Assembly: GCA_944326695.1 (NCBI GenBank)
Contig: CALVEZ010000037.1
Coordinates: 1-32,148 of the forward strand
Length of the DNA: 32,148 nucleotides
From: Candidatus Bilophila faecipullorum
Lineage (GTDB): Bacteria; Desulfobacterota; Desulfovibrionia; Desulfovibrionales; Desulfovibrionaceae
Direction of reading: 5' to 3'
Both the position numbers and the translations under genes were made by a program. The notes under the pieces were generated by a model. It worked only from the letters and a program-made list of their open reading frames with translations. It was not told the origin of the DNA and did no database searches. Positions 15,146-23,074 of the stretch are shown here, one piece after another. Each line of letters opens with the position of its first letter. Position 1 is the stretch's first letter.

Positions 15146-15945
15146 TGAAAAGCAGAAGAGACTTTCTCAAGATAGCCGGTCTCTCCGCCTTCGCGCTGGG
15201 AACGGCTTCCGCCCTGTCCCTCGTAACCGGGAACAAGGCTGTCGCCGCTCCGACGGGCGTCTCTCCCGTCAAAGGCACGTACACCCACGAGCCGAATGCT
15301 CTGCACGCCAAACGCTGGGCGATGGTCATCGACACCCGCAGGTTCACGAAGCCTGAAGACTTTCAGCGCGTGATTCAGGCGTGCAACCTCGCCCACAACG
15401 TGCCCAGCATTCCCGGCAATCAGGAAATCAAGTGGATATGGACGGACAAGTACGCCCATGTCTTCCCTGACGACCTGAACGACTACCTGCCCGCCCGCAT
15501 CCTCCACGGCGACTTCCTGCTGCTGTGCAACCACTGCGACAACCCGCCCTGCGTGCGCGTGTGCCCCACCGGGGCCACCTTCAAGCGCGAGTCCGACGGC
15601 ATCGTGGTCATGGACCCGCACCGCTGCATCGGCTGCCGCTTCTGCATGGCCGGCTGCCCCTATGGGGCGCGCAGCTTCAACTTCCGTGATCCGCAGGACT
15701 ACGTGAAGGACGTAAACCCCGAGTACCCCATGCGTACCCGCGGCGTCGTGGAAAAGTGCACCTTCTGCACCGAACGGCTGGCCGAAGGGAAGCTCCCCGC
15801 CTGCGTGGAAGCCTCCGAGGGCGCCATCCTCTTCGGCGACCTGAACGATCCGGGGTCGCCGGTGCGCAAGGCTCTGGCCCAGAACTACACCATCCGCCGC
15901 AAGCCCTCTCTGGGGACGCAGCCCGGCGTGTACTACATCATCTAG
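15145..15945 (+). CDS. dsrO: DsrO, periplasmic ferredoxin subunit of DsrMKJOP (Tat substrate)
   Basis: The 266-residue iron-sulfur protein begins MKSRRDFLKIAG, a twin-arginine signal followed by a hydrophobic stretch and a likely cleavage site after AVAA (about residue 35). The mature protein is DmsB/NrfC-like. Cysteines at 128, 131, 136 and 140 and at 161, 164, 167 and 171 form two ferredoxin motifs, while Cys205, 208 and 220 mark another. The site near the mature N-terminus, where relatives often have CxxCxxC, reads VIDTRRFTKPEDF, leaving only Cys80 nearby. The start is set by the RRDFLK signal and by overlap with the dsrJ stop (TGATG). It passes electrons between DsrJ and DsrP in the current model. 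Confidence 0.95.
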   Translation: MKSRRDFLKIAGLSAFALGTASALSLVTGNKAVAAPTGVSPVKGTYTHEPNALHAKRWAMVIDTRRFTKPEDFQRVIQACNLAHNVPSIPGNQEIKWIWTDKYAHVFPDDLNDYLPARILHGDFLLLCNHCDNPPCVRVCPTGATFKRESDGIVVMDPHRCIGCRFCMAGCPYGARSFNFRDPQDYVKDVNPEYPMRTRGVVEKCTFCTERLAEGKLPACVEASEGAILFGDLNDPGSPVRKALAQNYTIRRKPSLGTQPGVYYII

Positions 15946-15954
15946 GAGGCCGCC

Positions 15955-17133
15955 ATGCTCGAACTGATTCTCAAAGGCCGGCCGCGTTTCTACCTGTGGC
16001 TCTGCTTCCTTGCCGCCGTCGTGGGCCTCGGCTTCGTCGTCTACATCTTCCAGGCCAATATCGGTCTGGCGATCACGGGCATGAGCCGCGACGTGTCGTG
16101 GGGCCTGTACATCGCCCAGTTCACCTACTTCGTCGGCGTGGCCGCGGGCGCGGTCATGCTGGTGCTGCCCGCCTACTTCCACCATTATGAGAAGTTCAAG
16201 CGGATCATCATCTTCGGTGAATTCATGGCCGTTGCCGCGGTGATCATGTGCATGCTCTTCATCATGGTCGACCTCGGGCAGCCGCAGCGCGCGCTCAACG
16301 TGCTCCTGCACCCCACGCCGAACTCGGTGATGTTCTGGGATATGACCGTGCTCTTCGGCTATCTCCTTCTGAACCTCATCATCGGCTGGACGACGCTTGA
16401 AGCCGCCCGCAACGACGTGGCCCCGCCGAAGTGGATCAAGGTCCTCATCTACATCTCCATCGTGTGGGCCTTCTCGATCCACACCGTCACCGGTTTCCTG
16501 TACGCCGGCATCCCGGGCCGCCACTACTGGCTCACCGCCATCATGGCCGCCCGCTTCCTCGCCTCCGCGTTCTGTTCCGGTCCGGCCATCCTGCTGCTGC
16601 TCCTGATGATCGTCCGCCGCGTGACCGGCTTCGAGCCCGGCCGCGAAGCGACCAGGACCCTGTCCACGATCATCACCTATGCGATGTGCATCAACGTGTT
16701 CTTCTACCTGCTCGAGCTGTTCACCGCCTTCTACAGCGGCATCCCCGGCCATCAGCACTCCATCCTCTACCTCTTCACGGGGCATGACGGACACATGGCC
16801 TGGATCAACAGCTGGATGTGGACGGCCGTCGTCTGCGCCGTGCTTTCGCTCACCCTGCTCATTCCCCCGGCACTGCGCTACAACGACAAGATTCTGCCGT
16901 GGGCCCTCATCCTTCTTGTCATCGCCTCGTGGATCGACAAGAGCCTGGGCCTGCTCATCGGCGGTTTCGTGCCCAACATGTTTGAAACGGTCACCCAGTA
17001 CACCCCGACCATCCCCGAAATCCTGATCGCCCTCGGCGTGTACGGCATCGGCGGCATCATCGTGTCCGTGCTCTGGAAGATCGCCATCGACGTGAAGAAG
17101 GAAAACGGCACCTTCGCCCTCAAGAACAACTAA
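15955..17133 (+). CDS. dsrP: DsrP, NrfD/PsrC-like quinone-interacting membrane subunit
   Basis: The 392-residue protein has about ten hydrophobic segments and belongs to the NrfD/PsrC family. These proteins exchange electrons with menaquinone and partner with a DsrO-type ferredoxin. Recognisable elements are GMSRDVSWGLYIAQFTYFVG near residue 41 and VDLGQPQRALNVLLHPTPNS near residue 104, a common NrfD-family signature. The ribosome binding site GGAGG follows the dsrO stop directly. It is the last gene of the operon, and two hairpins follow its stop. Whether it oxidises menaquinol or reduces menaquinone is not settled by sequence. Confidence 0.94.
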   Translation: MLELILKGRPRFYLWLCFLAAVVGLGFVVYIFQANIGLAITGMSRDVSWGLYIAQFTYFVGVAAGAVMLVLPAYFHHYEKFKRIIIFGEFMAVAAVIMCMLFIMVDLGQPQRALNVLLHPTPNSVMFWDMTVLFGYLLLNLIIGWTTLEAARNDVAPPKWIKVLIYISIVWAFSIHTVTGFLYAGIPGRHYWLTAIMAARFLASAFCSGPAILLLLLMIVRRVTGFEPGREATRTLSTIITYAMCINVFFYLLELFTAFYSGIPGHQHSILYLFTGHDGHMAWINSWMWTAVVCAVLSLTLLIPPALRYNDKILPWALILLVIASWIDKSLGLLIGGFVPNMFETVTQYTPTIPEILIALGVYGIGGIIVSVLWKIAIDVKKENGTFALKNN

Positions 17134-17135
17134 AA

Positions 17136-17164
17136 GCAAGGGGCCCCTTTGGGGTTCCCCTTGC
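17136..17164 (+). terminator. First hairpin after dsrP
   Basis: GCAAGGGGCCCC pairs with GGGG-TT-CCCCTTGC around a TTT loop, 2 bases after the dsrP stop. It has no U run, so it may protect the mRNA 3' end or act together with the next hairpin. Confidence 0.6.
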
Positions 17165-17174
17165 CTTGCACAAC

Positions 17175-17208
17175 AAAGCCTCCGAGCGGCCTTCCGCCCG
17201 GAGGCTTT
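17175..17208 (+). terminator. Terminator of the dsr operon
   Basis: AAAGCCTCCG (17175-17184) pairs with CGGAGGCTTT (17199-17208), with an inner GCGG/CCGC stem. The near-perfect symmetry means it could work on both strands, although the U tract is short. Confidence 0.75.
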
Positions 17209-17393
17209 CGTATTCCGCCGTTCTCATCCCTTGCCAAGCCCCCGGGCCTTTGTCATGCTGCGCGAAAGCGCCCGCTATGGTGGAAAAGGCGAGTGCCGCC
17301 CATCCTCCCGGCACTTCCACGGCGCTCCGGCCCGAGTTGCGCCGCCCTGCTTCGAGCACGCCCCTTCCTTTCCAAACGCCCAGCGAGGCCCCG

Positions 17394-18083
17394 ATGAACT
17401 TTACCTTTCAACGCAATCCCCAACGCCTTCTCGATCTCTGCGGCTTTTCCGCCATCCGGGACCGGCAAGAGGAAAAAGCCTTCCTCGCCAAGGCGCGCAC
17501 GCTGGACAACGCCGCCTTCCGTCCGCTGCTTCTCGTCGTGGGCGGCTTCATCGATCAGATTCTCGGCAACAGCTATGCCGTCAGCGCGCGTTGCCCCAAC
17601 GATCTGCGTGAGCGTCACGACATCTGGTTCCGTGAGCACTACGAAGGGCGGCGGATGCGCGAGCTCGCAGCCTTCTACGCGGCGAAGGGCCAGCCGATAC
17701 GTCTCATCGGGCACAGTTGGGGCGGCGACGCCGTGGTCAACGCCGTGGCCCGCAAGGTGGACGCTCCCATCGACCTGCTGATCACGCTCGATCCCGTCTC
17801 CCGCAAGGGGCCGCCGCGCCAGAGGCTCGCCAACGTCCGCCATTGGCTGAACATTTACATCGACTATTCCCGCAGCGCGTGGTTCGACATCCCCAACATT
17901 GTGGCCCGCATCGGCGGCCCGTGGGAAGGCGTGGCCTGCGCCGATAGGAACATCGCCTGCCCGCCCGCCATGACGCACGCGTGGGCGTGGGGCATGTTCG
18001 AGCGCTACGGCGAGGCCGTGCTGAGGGATGCCTCCGGCGGCAAGGAGGCTACCGCCCCCTTGCCCCCTGTCCGGGGGGAATGA
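17394..18083 (+). CDS. Alpha/beta hydrolase-fold protein with a repeat-derived C-terminus
   Basis: This is a 229-residue cytoplasmic protein with no obvious signal peptide. LIGHSWGGDAVV places a nucleophile elbow at Ser108; TLDPVS gives a candidate acid at Asp133 and His195 (AMTHAW) a candidate base, so a lipase- or thioesterase-like serine hydrolase is likely. The substrate is unknown. The ATG at 17394 follows GCGAGG; a longer frame from 17166 would begin inside the dsr terminator. The last 17 or so residues (ASGGKEATAPLPPVRGE) are encoded by the R2 repeat at 18030-18103, so the ancestral protein probably ended near residue 212. Confidence 0.72.
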   Translation: MNFTFQRNPQRLLDLCGFSAIRDRQEEKAFLAKARTLDNAAFRPLLLVVGGFIDQILGNSYAVSARCPNDLRERHDIWFREHYEGRRMRELAAFYAAKGQPIRLIGHSWGGDAVVNAVARKVDAPIDLLITLDPVSRKGPPRQRLANVRHWLNIYIDYSRSAWFDIPNIVARIGGPWEGVACADRNIACPPAMTHAWAWGMFERYGEAVLRDASGGKEATAPLPPVRGE

Positions 18084-18103
18084 TTCCCTCCGGACCCCCT
18101 CAG
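18030..18103 (+). repeat. R2 element, copy 2, overlapping the hydrolase 3' end
   Basis: This begins GCCTCCGGCGGCAAGGAGGC and matches copy 1 (minus strand, 342 to 301) over about 50 bases, differing only by three single-base gaps and a TT/CC change. The variable hairpin here is short, TCCGGGGGGAAT with ATTCCCTCCGGA, and the element ends CCCCCTCAG like copy 1. The first part forms its own GCCTCC/GGAGGC hairpin. Confidence 0.75.
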
Positions 18104-18104
18104 G

Positions 18105-18156
18105 GCGAAGACGGGGCTTCCGTTCAGCTAACGCTGCCCGGAAGCCCCGTCTTCGC
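18105..18156. terminator. Long hairpin after the hydrolase gene
   Basis: A perfect 18-bp stem (18105-18122 with 18139-18156) encloses a 16-base loop. The sequence is nearly the same read from either strand. No U run follows on the plus strand, so it is a strong structure of uncertain terminating power between convergent genes. A second, weaker stem (AGGTTT-CCCT/AGGG-AAACCT) lies at about 18169-18196. Confidence 0.6.
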
Positions 18157-18224
18157 TCTAAAAGCGTCAGGTTTCCCTCTTCGGGTAAGGGAAAACCTCA
18201 AAAAACAACATCTTCAAACATCCA

Positions 18225-18346
18225 GCCGGAACGAACTCCAGCCGCGCAACCTCCCCACCAGCCGAAAGTCTTGGAAGAGGAGAGGGAGGGGTTTGGGGAG
18301 GGAGAGGGGAAACTTTCTTCAGAAAGTTTCCCCTCTCCCTCCCCAA
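18225..18346 (-). repeat. R1 element, copy C, downstream of the pseudouridine synthase
   Basis: Read on the minus strand, a perfect 26-bp stem (18321-18346 with 18293-18318) begins 10 bases after the synthase stop. Its core is CTTTC-TGAA-GAAAG. The tail then gives AAGACTTTCG, TGGTGGGGAGG and GGAGTTCGTTCCGGC, in the same order and spacing as copy A. It is the fullest copy in the window. Confidence 0.8.
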
Positions 18347-18356
18347 TCTTCCGCCC

Positions 18357-19142
18357 CTACATCCCCGCCGCCTTCTTCAGGGCCGCGACTTCGGCGGGGC
18401 TCAGTTCCCGGACTTCGCCCGGCCGCATGACGCCCAGACGCAAAGGGCCCTGCGCGACGCGGACCAGACGAAGAATAGTCAGGCCGAGATCGCGGCACAT
18501 ACGGCGTATCTGGCGGTTCAGCCCCTGATGCAGCGTCATTTCGAGAAGCGTACCCCGCTGGCCCGTGGGGCGCTGGGCGGCGGATACGCCGGACAGGTCG
18601 TGGAGCTGTCCCGGCAGGACGCGGACCTCCACAGGGGCGAGCGTTTCGCCCTCGGCCAGAGTCATGCCCTTGCGCATGGCTTCAAGGGCTCGTTCGGGCA
18701 CCTCGCCCCGGATGAGCACGCGGTAGATGCGGGGCATGTGATGGCGCGGATGCACCACGCGGTTGGTCAAGTCCCCGTCGTCCGTGAGCAGGACCAGCCC
18801 CTCGGAAAAAAAGTCCAGACGCCCGGCGGGATAGAGGCGGCGGGCTTTCCAGGTCGGCGGCACGAGATCGAGTACGGTGGTCCGGCCTTCGGGATCGTAG
18901 GCCGTGCTCACCACCCGCACGGGCTTGTAGAGAAGAAGATAACAAGGTGCCTGCGCTGCGGGACGTATGGCTTTCCCGTCCACCTCAAGCTCGTCCTTTC
19001 CGGGCCGGACCTGCAAGCCGGGGCTCGTCACGGTTTCGCCGTTCACCCGCACGCGCCCGGCCGCCACCAGCTCGTCGGCGCGCCGCCGGGAGCAGACCCC
19101 GGCATCCGCCAGCGCCTTGTTGATTCGTACTGTATTTTCCAT
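18357..19142 (-). CDS. 16S/23S rRNA pseudouridine synthase (RsuA/RluB family)
   Basis: The 261-residue protein isomerises a specific rRNA uridine to pseudouridine. Residues about 4-50 form an S4 RNA-binding domain (INKALADAGVCSRRRADELV). The catalytic domain carries the family motif PAGRLDFFSEGLVLLT, with the catalytic Asp at 110. The downstream LHQGLNRQIRRMC matches the conserved RsuA/RluB/E/F block. The ATG at 19142 is preceded by AGGAGT at the right spacing, whereas an upstream frame to 19235 has no such site. Length and motifs fit RluB, but RsuA cannot be excluded, so no gene symbol is given. It converges on the hydrolase. Confidence 0.93.
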   Translation of the reverse strand: MENTVRINKALADAGVCSRRRADELVAAGRVRVNGETVTSPGLQVRPGKDELEVDGKAIRPAAQAPCYLLLYKPVRVVSTAYDPEGRTTVLDLVPPTWKARRLYPAGRLDFFSEGLVLLTDDGDLTNRVVHPRHHMPRIYRVLIRGEVPERALEAMRKGMTLAEGETLAPVEVRVLPGQLHDLSGVSAAQRPTGQRGTLLEMTLHQGLNRQIRRMCRDLGLTILRLVRVAQGPLRLGVMRPGEVRELSPAEVAALKKAAGM

Positions 19143-19246
19143 GATACTCCTGAATGCGCGCCTACGCGCCGTGAAATGGCCCGCAATCTTTGCTGGCGCT
19201 TGATAATAATGTGGGCTAGGATGCCCTTTCGTCAAGGATTATGCGC

Positions 19247-21073
19247 ATGAGCACACAGAAAGACACCTCCCTCTCCCGATCCGAACGCCGTCACAAGGAA
19301 ATCCGGCTGGCCCTGCGGGTCTTCCGCTACTTCCTGCCCTACAAGTGGGCCATGCTGGTGGCATTGATCGCGTCGGGCGTGGTTTCGGCCACCACAGCGG
19401 GCACGGCATGGCTCATCAAGCCCGCGCTCGACGACATCTTCATCCGGCAGGACGCGCAGGCCCTCATCTACGTGCCCCTGGCCTTCATCGCTCTGACGGC
19501 GCTGAAGGGCGTGGGCCGCTACGTACAGAACTGGTGTATGCATTTCAGCGCCTTGCGCGTCATCGAAAAGCTGCGGCAGGAGCTTTTTCACAAAATCATC
19601 AACCTGCCCCTGCACTTTTACGAAGAGGCGCAGGTGGGCGCGCTCATGTCCCGGGTGATCAACGACGTGGGCATGATCCGGCAGAGCCTCCCCGCCTTCA
19701 TCCAGATCATCCGGCAGGTCATCACCATGATCAGCCTGCTCTACGTGGTCTTCCAGCAAAATTTCGAGCTGGCGTGCTGGGCGGTGGTGGTGCTGCCCGT
19801 GGCAGGCTTCCCCCTGTCGCTGTTCAGCCGGGCCCTGCGCCGCTACGGACGCAAGAACGCCGAAGTCAACGCCAGCATCTCCAGCATGTTGCAGGAACTC
19901 TTGAGCGGCATCCGGGTGATCAAGGCCTTTGCCACCGAAAAAGAGGAAACCGACCGCTTCAACAAGGAAAACGCGAAGATCATCCGCATCAATTTCCGCC
20001 AGTCCTGCGTTTCCGAGCTGTCCTCGCCGGTGATGGAATTCATTGGCGCGCTCGGCATCGGGCTGGTCATCTGGTACGGGGGGCGCGAAGTCGTGCAGGG
20101 GAACATGACCCCCGGCACCTTTTTCGCCTTCATGGGCGCGCTGGCCATGCTCTACAGCCCCTTCAAGACGCTCAACGGCGCGAACATGAACGTCCAGAAC
20201 GCGCTGGCCGGGGCGGAACGCGTTTTCGCCATCCTCGACGATCCGGCCCTCAAAACCGAGAAGGGCGGCGGGCTGGATGTGAACGAGCCCTTCCGGGAAC
20301 TGGCTTTCCGCAACGTCACCCTGCGCTACGGCGACGAGTCCGTCCCCGCCCTGCGCGGCATCACCCTCACCGTCCGATCGGGCGAACGTATCGCCTTCGT
20401 GGGGCCTTCGGGCGCGGGCAAGACCACGCTCGTGAACCTCATCCCCCGCTTCTACGTGCCGCAGGAGGGCGAAATAACCCTCAATGGCCGCCCTCTGGGA
20501 GACTATTCGCTGGCCTCCCTGCGCCGTTCGGTAGCGATGGTTTCACAGGACGCCTTCCTCTTCGACACGACCATCGCGGAGAACATCGCCTATGGCCGCG
20601 ATCCCGCCCTGCCGCTCGACATGGAGCGCGTGCGCCGGGCGGCTGCGGCGGCCTATGCCGACGGCTTCGTTTCCGAGCTTCCCGGAGGCTACGAAACCCT
20701 CATCGGGGAGCGGGGCGTCCGTCTTTCCGGCGGTCAGAAGCAACGGCTCACCATCGCCCGGGCCATCCTCAAGGACGCGCCGCTCCTCATCCTCGACGAG
20801 GCCACCAGCGCCCTTGATTCCGAGTCCGAGCACATGGTCCAGAAAGCCCTCGACAACCTCATGCTCAACCGCACCAGCCTGATCATCGCCCATCGCCTGT
20901 CCACCATTCTGGAGGCGGATCGCATCGTGGTCATGGAGTGCGGCCAAATCGTGGACATCGGGCGGCATGAGGAACTGCTCGGACGTTGCGAGCTTTATAC
21001 ACGTTTGTACAACATGCAGTTCCGCGCCCTCGACGAGCCTTGCGGCACGGAAACCGCCTCCACGGAGTCCTGA
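19247..21073 (+). CDS. msbA: Lipid A export ABC transporter, MsbA-like
   Basis: The 608-residue half-transporter has an N-terminal six-helix ABC membrane domain (about 30-330) fused to a nucleotide-binding domain (about 350-600). The Walker A motif GPSGAGKTTL, signature LSGGQKQRL and Walker B LLILDEATSALD are intact. It is expected to flip lipid A-core across the inner membrane. The ATG at 19247 is chosen because AAGGA lies 8 bases upstream; the in-frame ATG at 19241 would be only 2 bases from it. The stop overlaps the next start (TGATG), and that gene is a lipid A-type acyltransferase, which supports the MsbA assignment over other multidrug half-transporters. Confidence 0.88.
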   Translation: MSTQKDTSLSRSERRHKEIRLALRVFRYFLPYKWAMLVALIASGVVSATTAGTAWLIKPALDDIFIRQDAQALIYVPLAFIALTALKGVGRYVQNWCMHFSALRVIEKLRQELFHKIINLPLHFYEEAQVGALMSRVINDVGMIRQSLPAFIQIIRQVITMISLLYVVFQQNFELACWAVVVLPVAGFPLSLFSRALRRYGRKNAEVNASISSMLQELLSGIRVIKAFATEKEETDRFNKENAKIIRINFRQSCVSELSSPVMEFIGALGIGLVIWYGGREVVQGNMTPGTFFAFMGALAMLYSPFKTLNGANMNVQNALAGAERVFAILDDPALKTEKGGGLDVNEPFRELAFRNVTLRYGDESVPALRGITLTVRSGERIAFVGPSGAGKTTLVNLIPRFYVPQEGEITLNGRPLGDYSLASLRRSVAMVSQDAFLFDTTIAENIAYGRDPALPLDMERVRRAAAAAYADGFVSELPGGYETLIGERGVRLSGGQKQRLTIARAILKDAPLLILDEATSALDSESEHMVQKALDNLMLNRTSLIIAHRLSTILEADRIVVMECGQIVDIGRHEELLGRCELYTRLYNMQFRALDEPCGTETASTES

Positions 21074-22650
21074 TGTCCCCTTCCCGACCCGCCTCCCGGA
21101 AATCCTTTCTGGGCTGGCTTGCCTCTCCCGTCTACTTGCTCTACCGCCTGTGGTGCCGCTCTCTCCGCTATACGGAAATCAACCGTGCCGCCATCGAAAC
21201 CACAACCGATCACGGACGGCCAGTCGTGCTCTGCCTGTGGCACGACGAGCTTTTCCCCCTCATCTATCTGAAACGCCGCCTCAATATCATCGCTCTGGTC
21301 AGCCAGAGCGATGACGGCGATCTCCTCGCCGGGGTCCTCGAACGCATGGGCCTTGAGACGGCGCGCGGTTCAAGCTCGCGCGGCGGGGTCAAGGCGCTGC
21401 TCGCCGCCGCGAAACGGATGCGCGAAGCCGGGCTGTGCGGCTGCGTGACCGTGGACGGACCGCGCGGGCCGCGCCATCAGGTCAAGGAAGGGGCGGTCTT
21501 TCTCGCAAGCCGGGCCGACGCGCCCATCGTCCCCATCCGCCTCTTCATGGAGCGGCGCAAGGTCTTTAAAAGCTGGGACCGCTTTCAACTGCCCCTGCCC
21601 TTCAGCCGGGTCACGATGGTCTGCGCCGACGCCTACCGCGTGGACTGCGATCCCCGTGATGCGGAGGCGGTCGCGCAGGAGTGCCGCCGCCTTGAGGAAA
21701 AGCTCGAAGCCCTGCGTCCCCCCAAGCTCCCCCCGCAGCTCTCCCTTTTCGGGCGCATGACGGCGGCGCTGTCGGACATGGCGGCGCACCTCGCCTATGC
21801 CTTCGCCGCACTGCTCGGCAAAATGGGCTATCCGGGCATCCGCTCGCTGGGCAGGGGCCTTGGCGCGGCGTTCTGGGCCTGCCTGCGCGGACGGCGACGT
21901 CTGGCCGTGCGCAACATCGCCACGCATCTTGATCTGCCGTGGGCCACGGCGGAATCGCTGGCCCGGGCCAGCTTCACGCACAACGCCCGCTCCTTTCTGG
22001 AATCCGTGCTCGCGCCCGATTTCGGCCTTGATCATCCTCTGCTGGACGTGGAACGGCCCGACCTTCTGGAACGCCTCAAAAACGAGGACCGCCCCGCCGT
22101 GATCACCACGGCGCACTTCGGCGGCTGGGAACTTCTGGCGAGCCTTCTGGGTGACATTTCCACGCGCCCGCGTCTGACCGTGGTGCGCACCTACAAGAAC
22201 AAGGTGCTGCATTACGTGACCACCCGCCTGCGCTCCAGCCGAGGGGCGGAGGTCATCGGCCACCGCGAGGCCGCCTTCCGCGTACTGCGCACGCTGCGCA
22301 AAAACGGCTACGCCGCCTTCCTCGCGGATCACAACACGGGCCGCAGCGAGGCGTTCTTCCTGCCCTTTCTGGGTGAGGAGGCCGCCGTCAACAAGGGTCC
22401 CGCCGTCCTCGCCGTGCGCGGCAAGGCGCTGGTCTGGCCCGTTTTCCTCATGCGTGACGGCGACCGCTACCGCCTGATCATGGAGGAGCCGCTCGACGCG
22501 GCCCTCTTGCAAGGCGATGCGGAATCCAGAAGCCGGGCGGTGGCCGTCTTTTATACCGGCGCCATCGAGCGCATGGTGCGCCGCGCGCCCGAGCAGTGGT
22601 TCTGGATGCACAACCGCTGGAAGACCAAAAGGATTGAGGCAGAGGACTGA
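21073..22650 (+). CDS. Two-domain acyltransferase: DUF374 fused to LpxL/HtrB-type lipid A acyltransferase
   Basis: The 525-residue protein has two acyltransferase modules. Residues about 10-215 match DUF374, a lysophospholipid acyltransferase-like domain, with CLWHDELF (His57) and the hallmark TVDGPRGPRHQVKEGA. Residues about 235-520 match the LpxL/HtrB/LpxM family, with the catalytic HX4E motif at His348-Glu353 (HFGGWE), LADHNTG and a C-terminal PEQWFWMHNRWKT. LpxL-type enzymes add secondary acyl chains to Kdo-lipid A at the inner membrane. The role of the DUF374 part is unknown; it may act on the same lipid or on another outer-membrane lipid. Translation is coupled to msbA by a one-base overlap. 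Confidence 0.85.
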   Translation: MSPSRPASRKSFLGWLASPVYLLYRLWCRSLRYTEINRAAIETTTDHGRPVVLCLWHDELFPLIYLKRRLNIIALVSQSDDGDLLAGVLERMGLETARGSSSRGGVKALLAAAKRMREAGLCGCVTVDGPRGPRHQVKEGAVFLASRADAPIVPIRLFMERRKVFKSWDRFQLPLPFSRVTMVCADAYRVDCDPRDAEAVAQECRRLEEKLEALRPPKLPPQLSLFGRMTAALSDMAAHLAYAFAALLGKMGYPGIRSLGRGLGAAFWACLRGRRRLAVRNIATHLDLPWATAESLARASFTHNARSFLESVLAPDFGLDHPLLDVERPDLLERLKNEDRPAVITTAHFGGWELLASLLGDISTRPRLTVVRTYKNKVLHYVTTRLRSSRGAEVIGHREAAFRVLRTLRKNGYAAFLADHNTGRSEAFFLPFLGEEAAVNKGPAVLAVRGKALVWPVFLMRDGDRYRLIMEEPLDAALLQGDAESRSRAVAVFYTGAIERMVRRAPEQWFWMHNRWKTKRIEAED

Positions 22651-23033
22651 GGAAAACCGATAAGGGCTTTCAGCTCTCACGGGAAAAGGCATGTACCCCA
22701 CCGCAGGCTCCCTATCCGGCGTACCATCGCCCCGGCCTTCTTTCCGGCTTTGCAGGAAAGGAAGCCCGTACATGGCGATAGCCCTTTGTTTCCTCGATAT
22801 TGCATCAGAGAGGGTCCGACGAATGCCCCGTGATGAAGAAGGGGACCTCACGCTCTTGCCGTTTTTCCGCAAACGGCATCGCCCTGTATGGAGGGGCCGC
22901 CGCGCTTGCGGAATCCGTCTGCCGGGTTCTCTTTGATGAAGGGGGCCGCCCGTCCGTAAGGGCTTACCTCTCCGGGAATCCTCACGAGAGCCCAAAACCC
23001 CGGCCCTCGGTAAAAACATCGCGTCGTTGACCG
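22651..23033 (+). other. Non-coding region before the SDR gene
   Basis: No gene is supportable in about 380 bases. It holds a clean GCCGTTT-TTCCGC-AAACGGC hairpin (22858-22877) and G-rich stretches such as GAAGGGGGCCGCCCG (around 22938). No terminator was seen directly after the acyltransferase stop, and no convincing promoter. It could be an untranslated leader leading into the terminator at 23034. Confidence 0.4.
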
Positions 23034-23074
23034 GCCGCTCCCTTTTCGATAGGCAGAAGGGAGCGGCTTTTTTT
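23034..23074 (+). terminator. Intrinsic terminator 25 bases before the SDR start codon
   Basis: A perfect 11-bp stem (GCCGCTCCCTT / AAGGGAGCGGC) has a 12-base loop and is followed by seven T. This is a textbook Rho-independent terminator. Only 25 bases separate it from the SDR ATG, too little for a separate promoter, so it may be an attenuator. Confidence 0.85.

Noticed and set aside
15118..17139. A 673-residue minus-strand open frame
   Set aside because: It is antisense to dsrO and dsrP, and is His/Asp/Val-rich without a domain.
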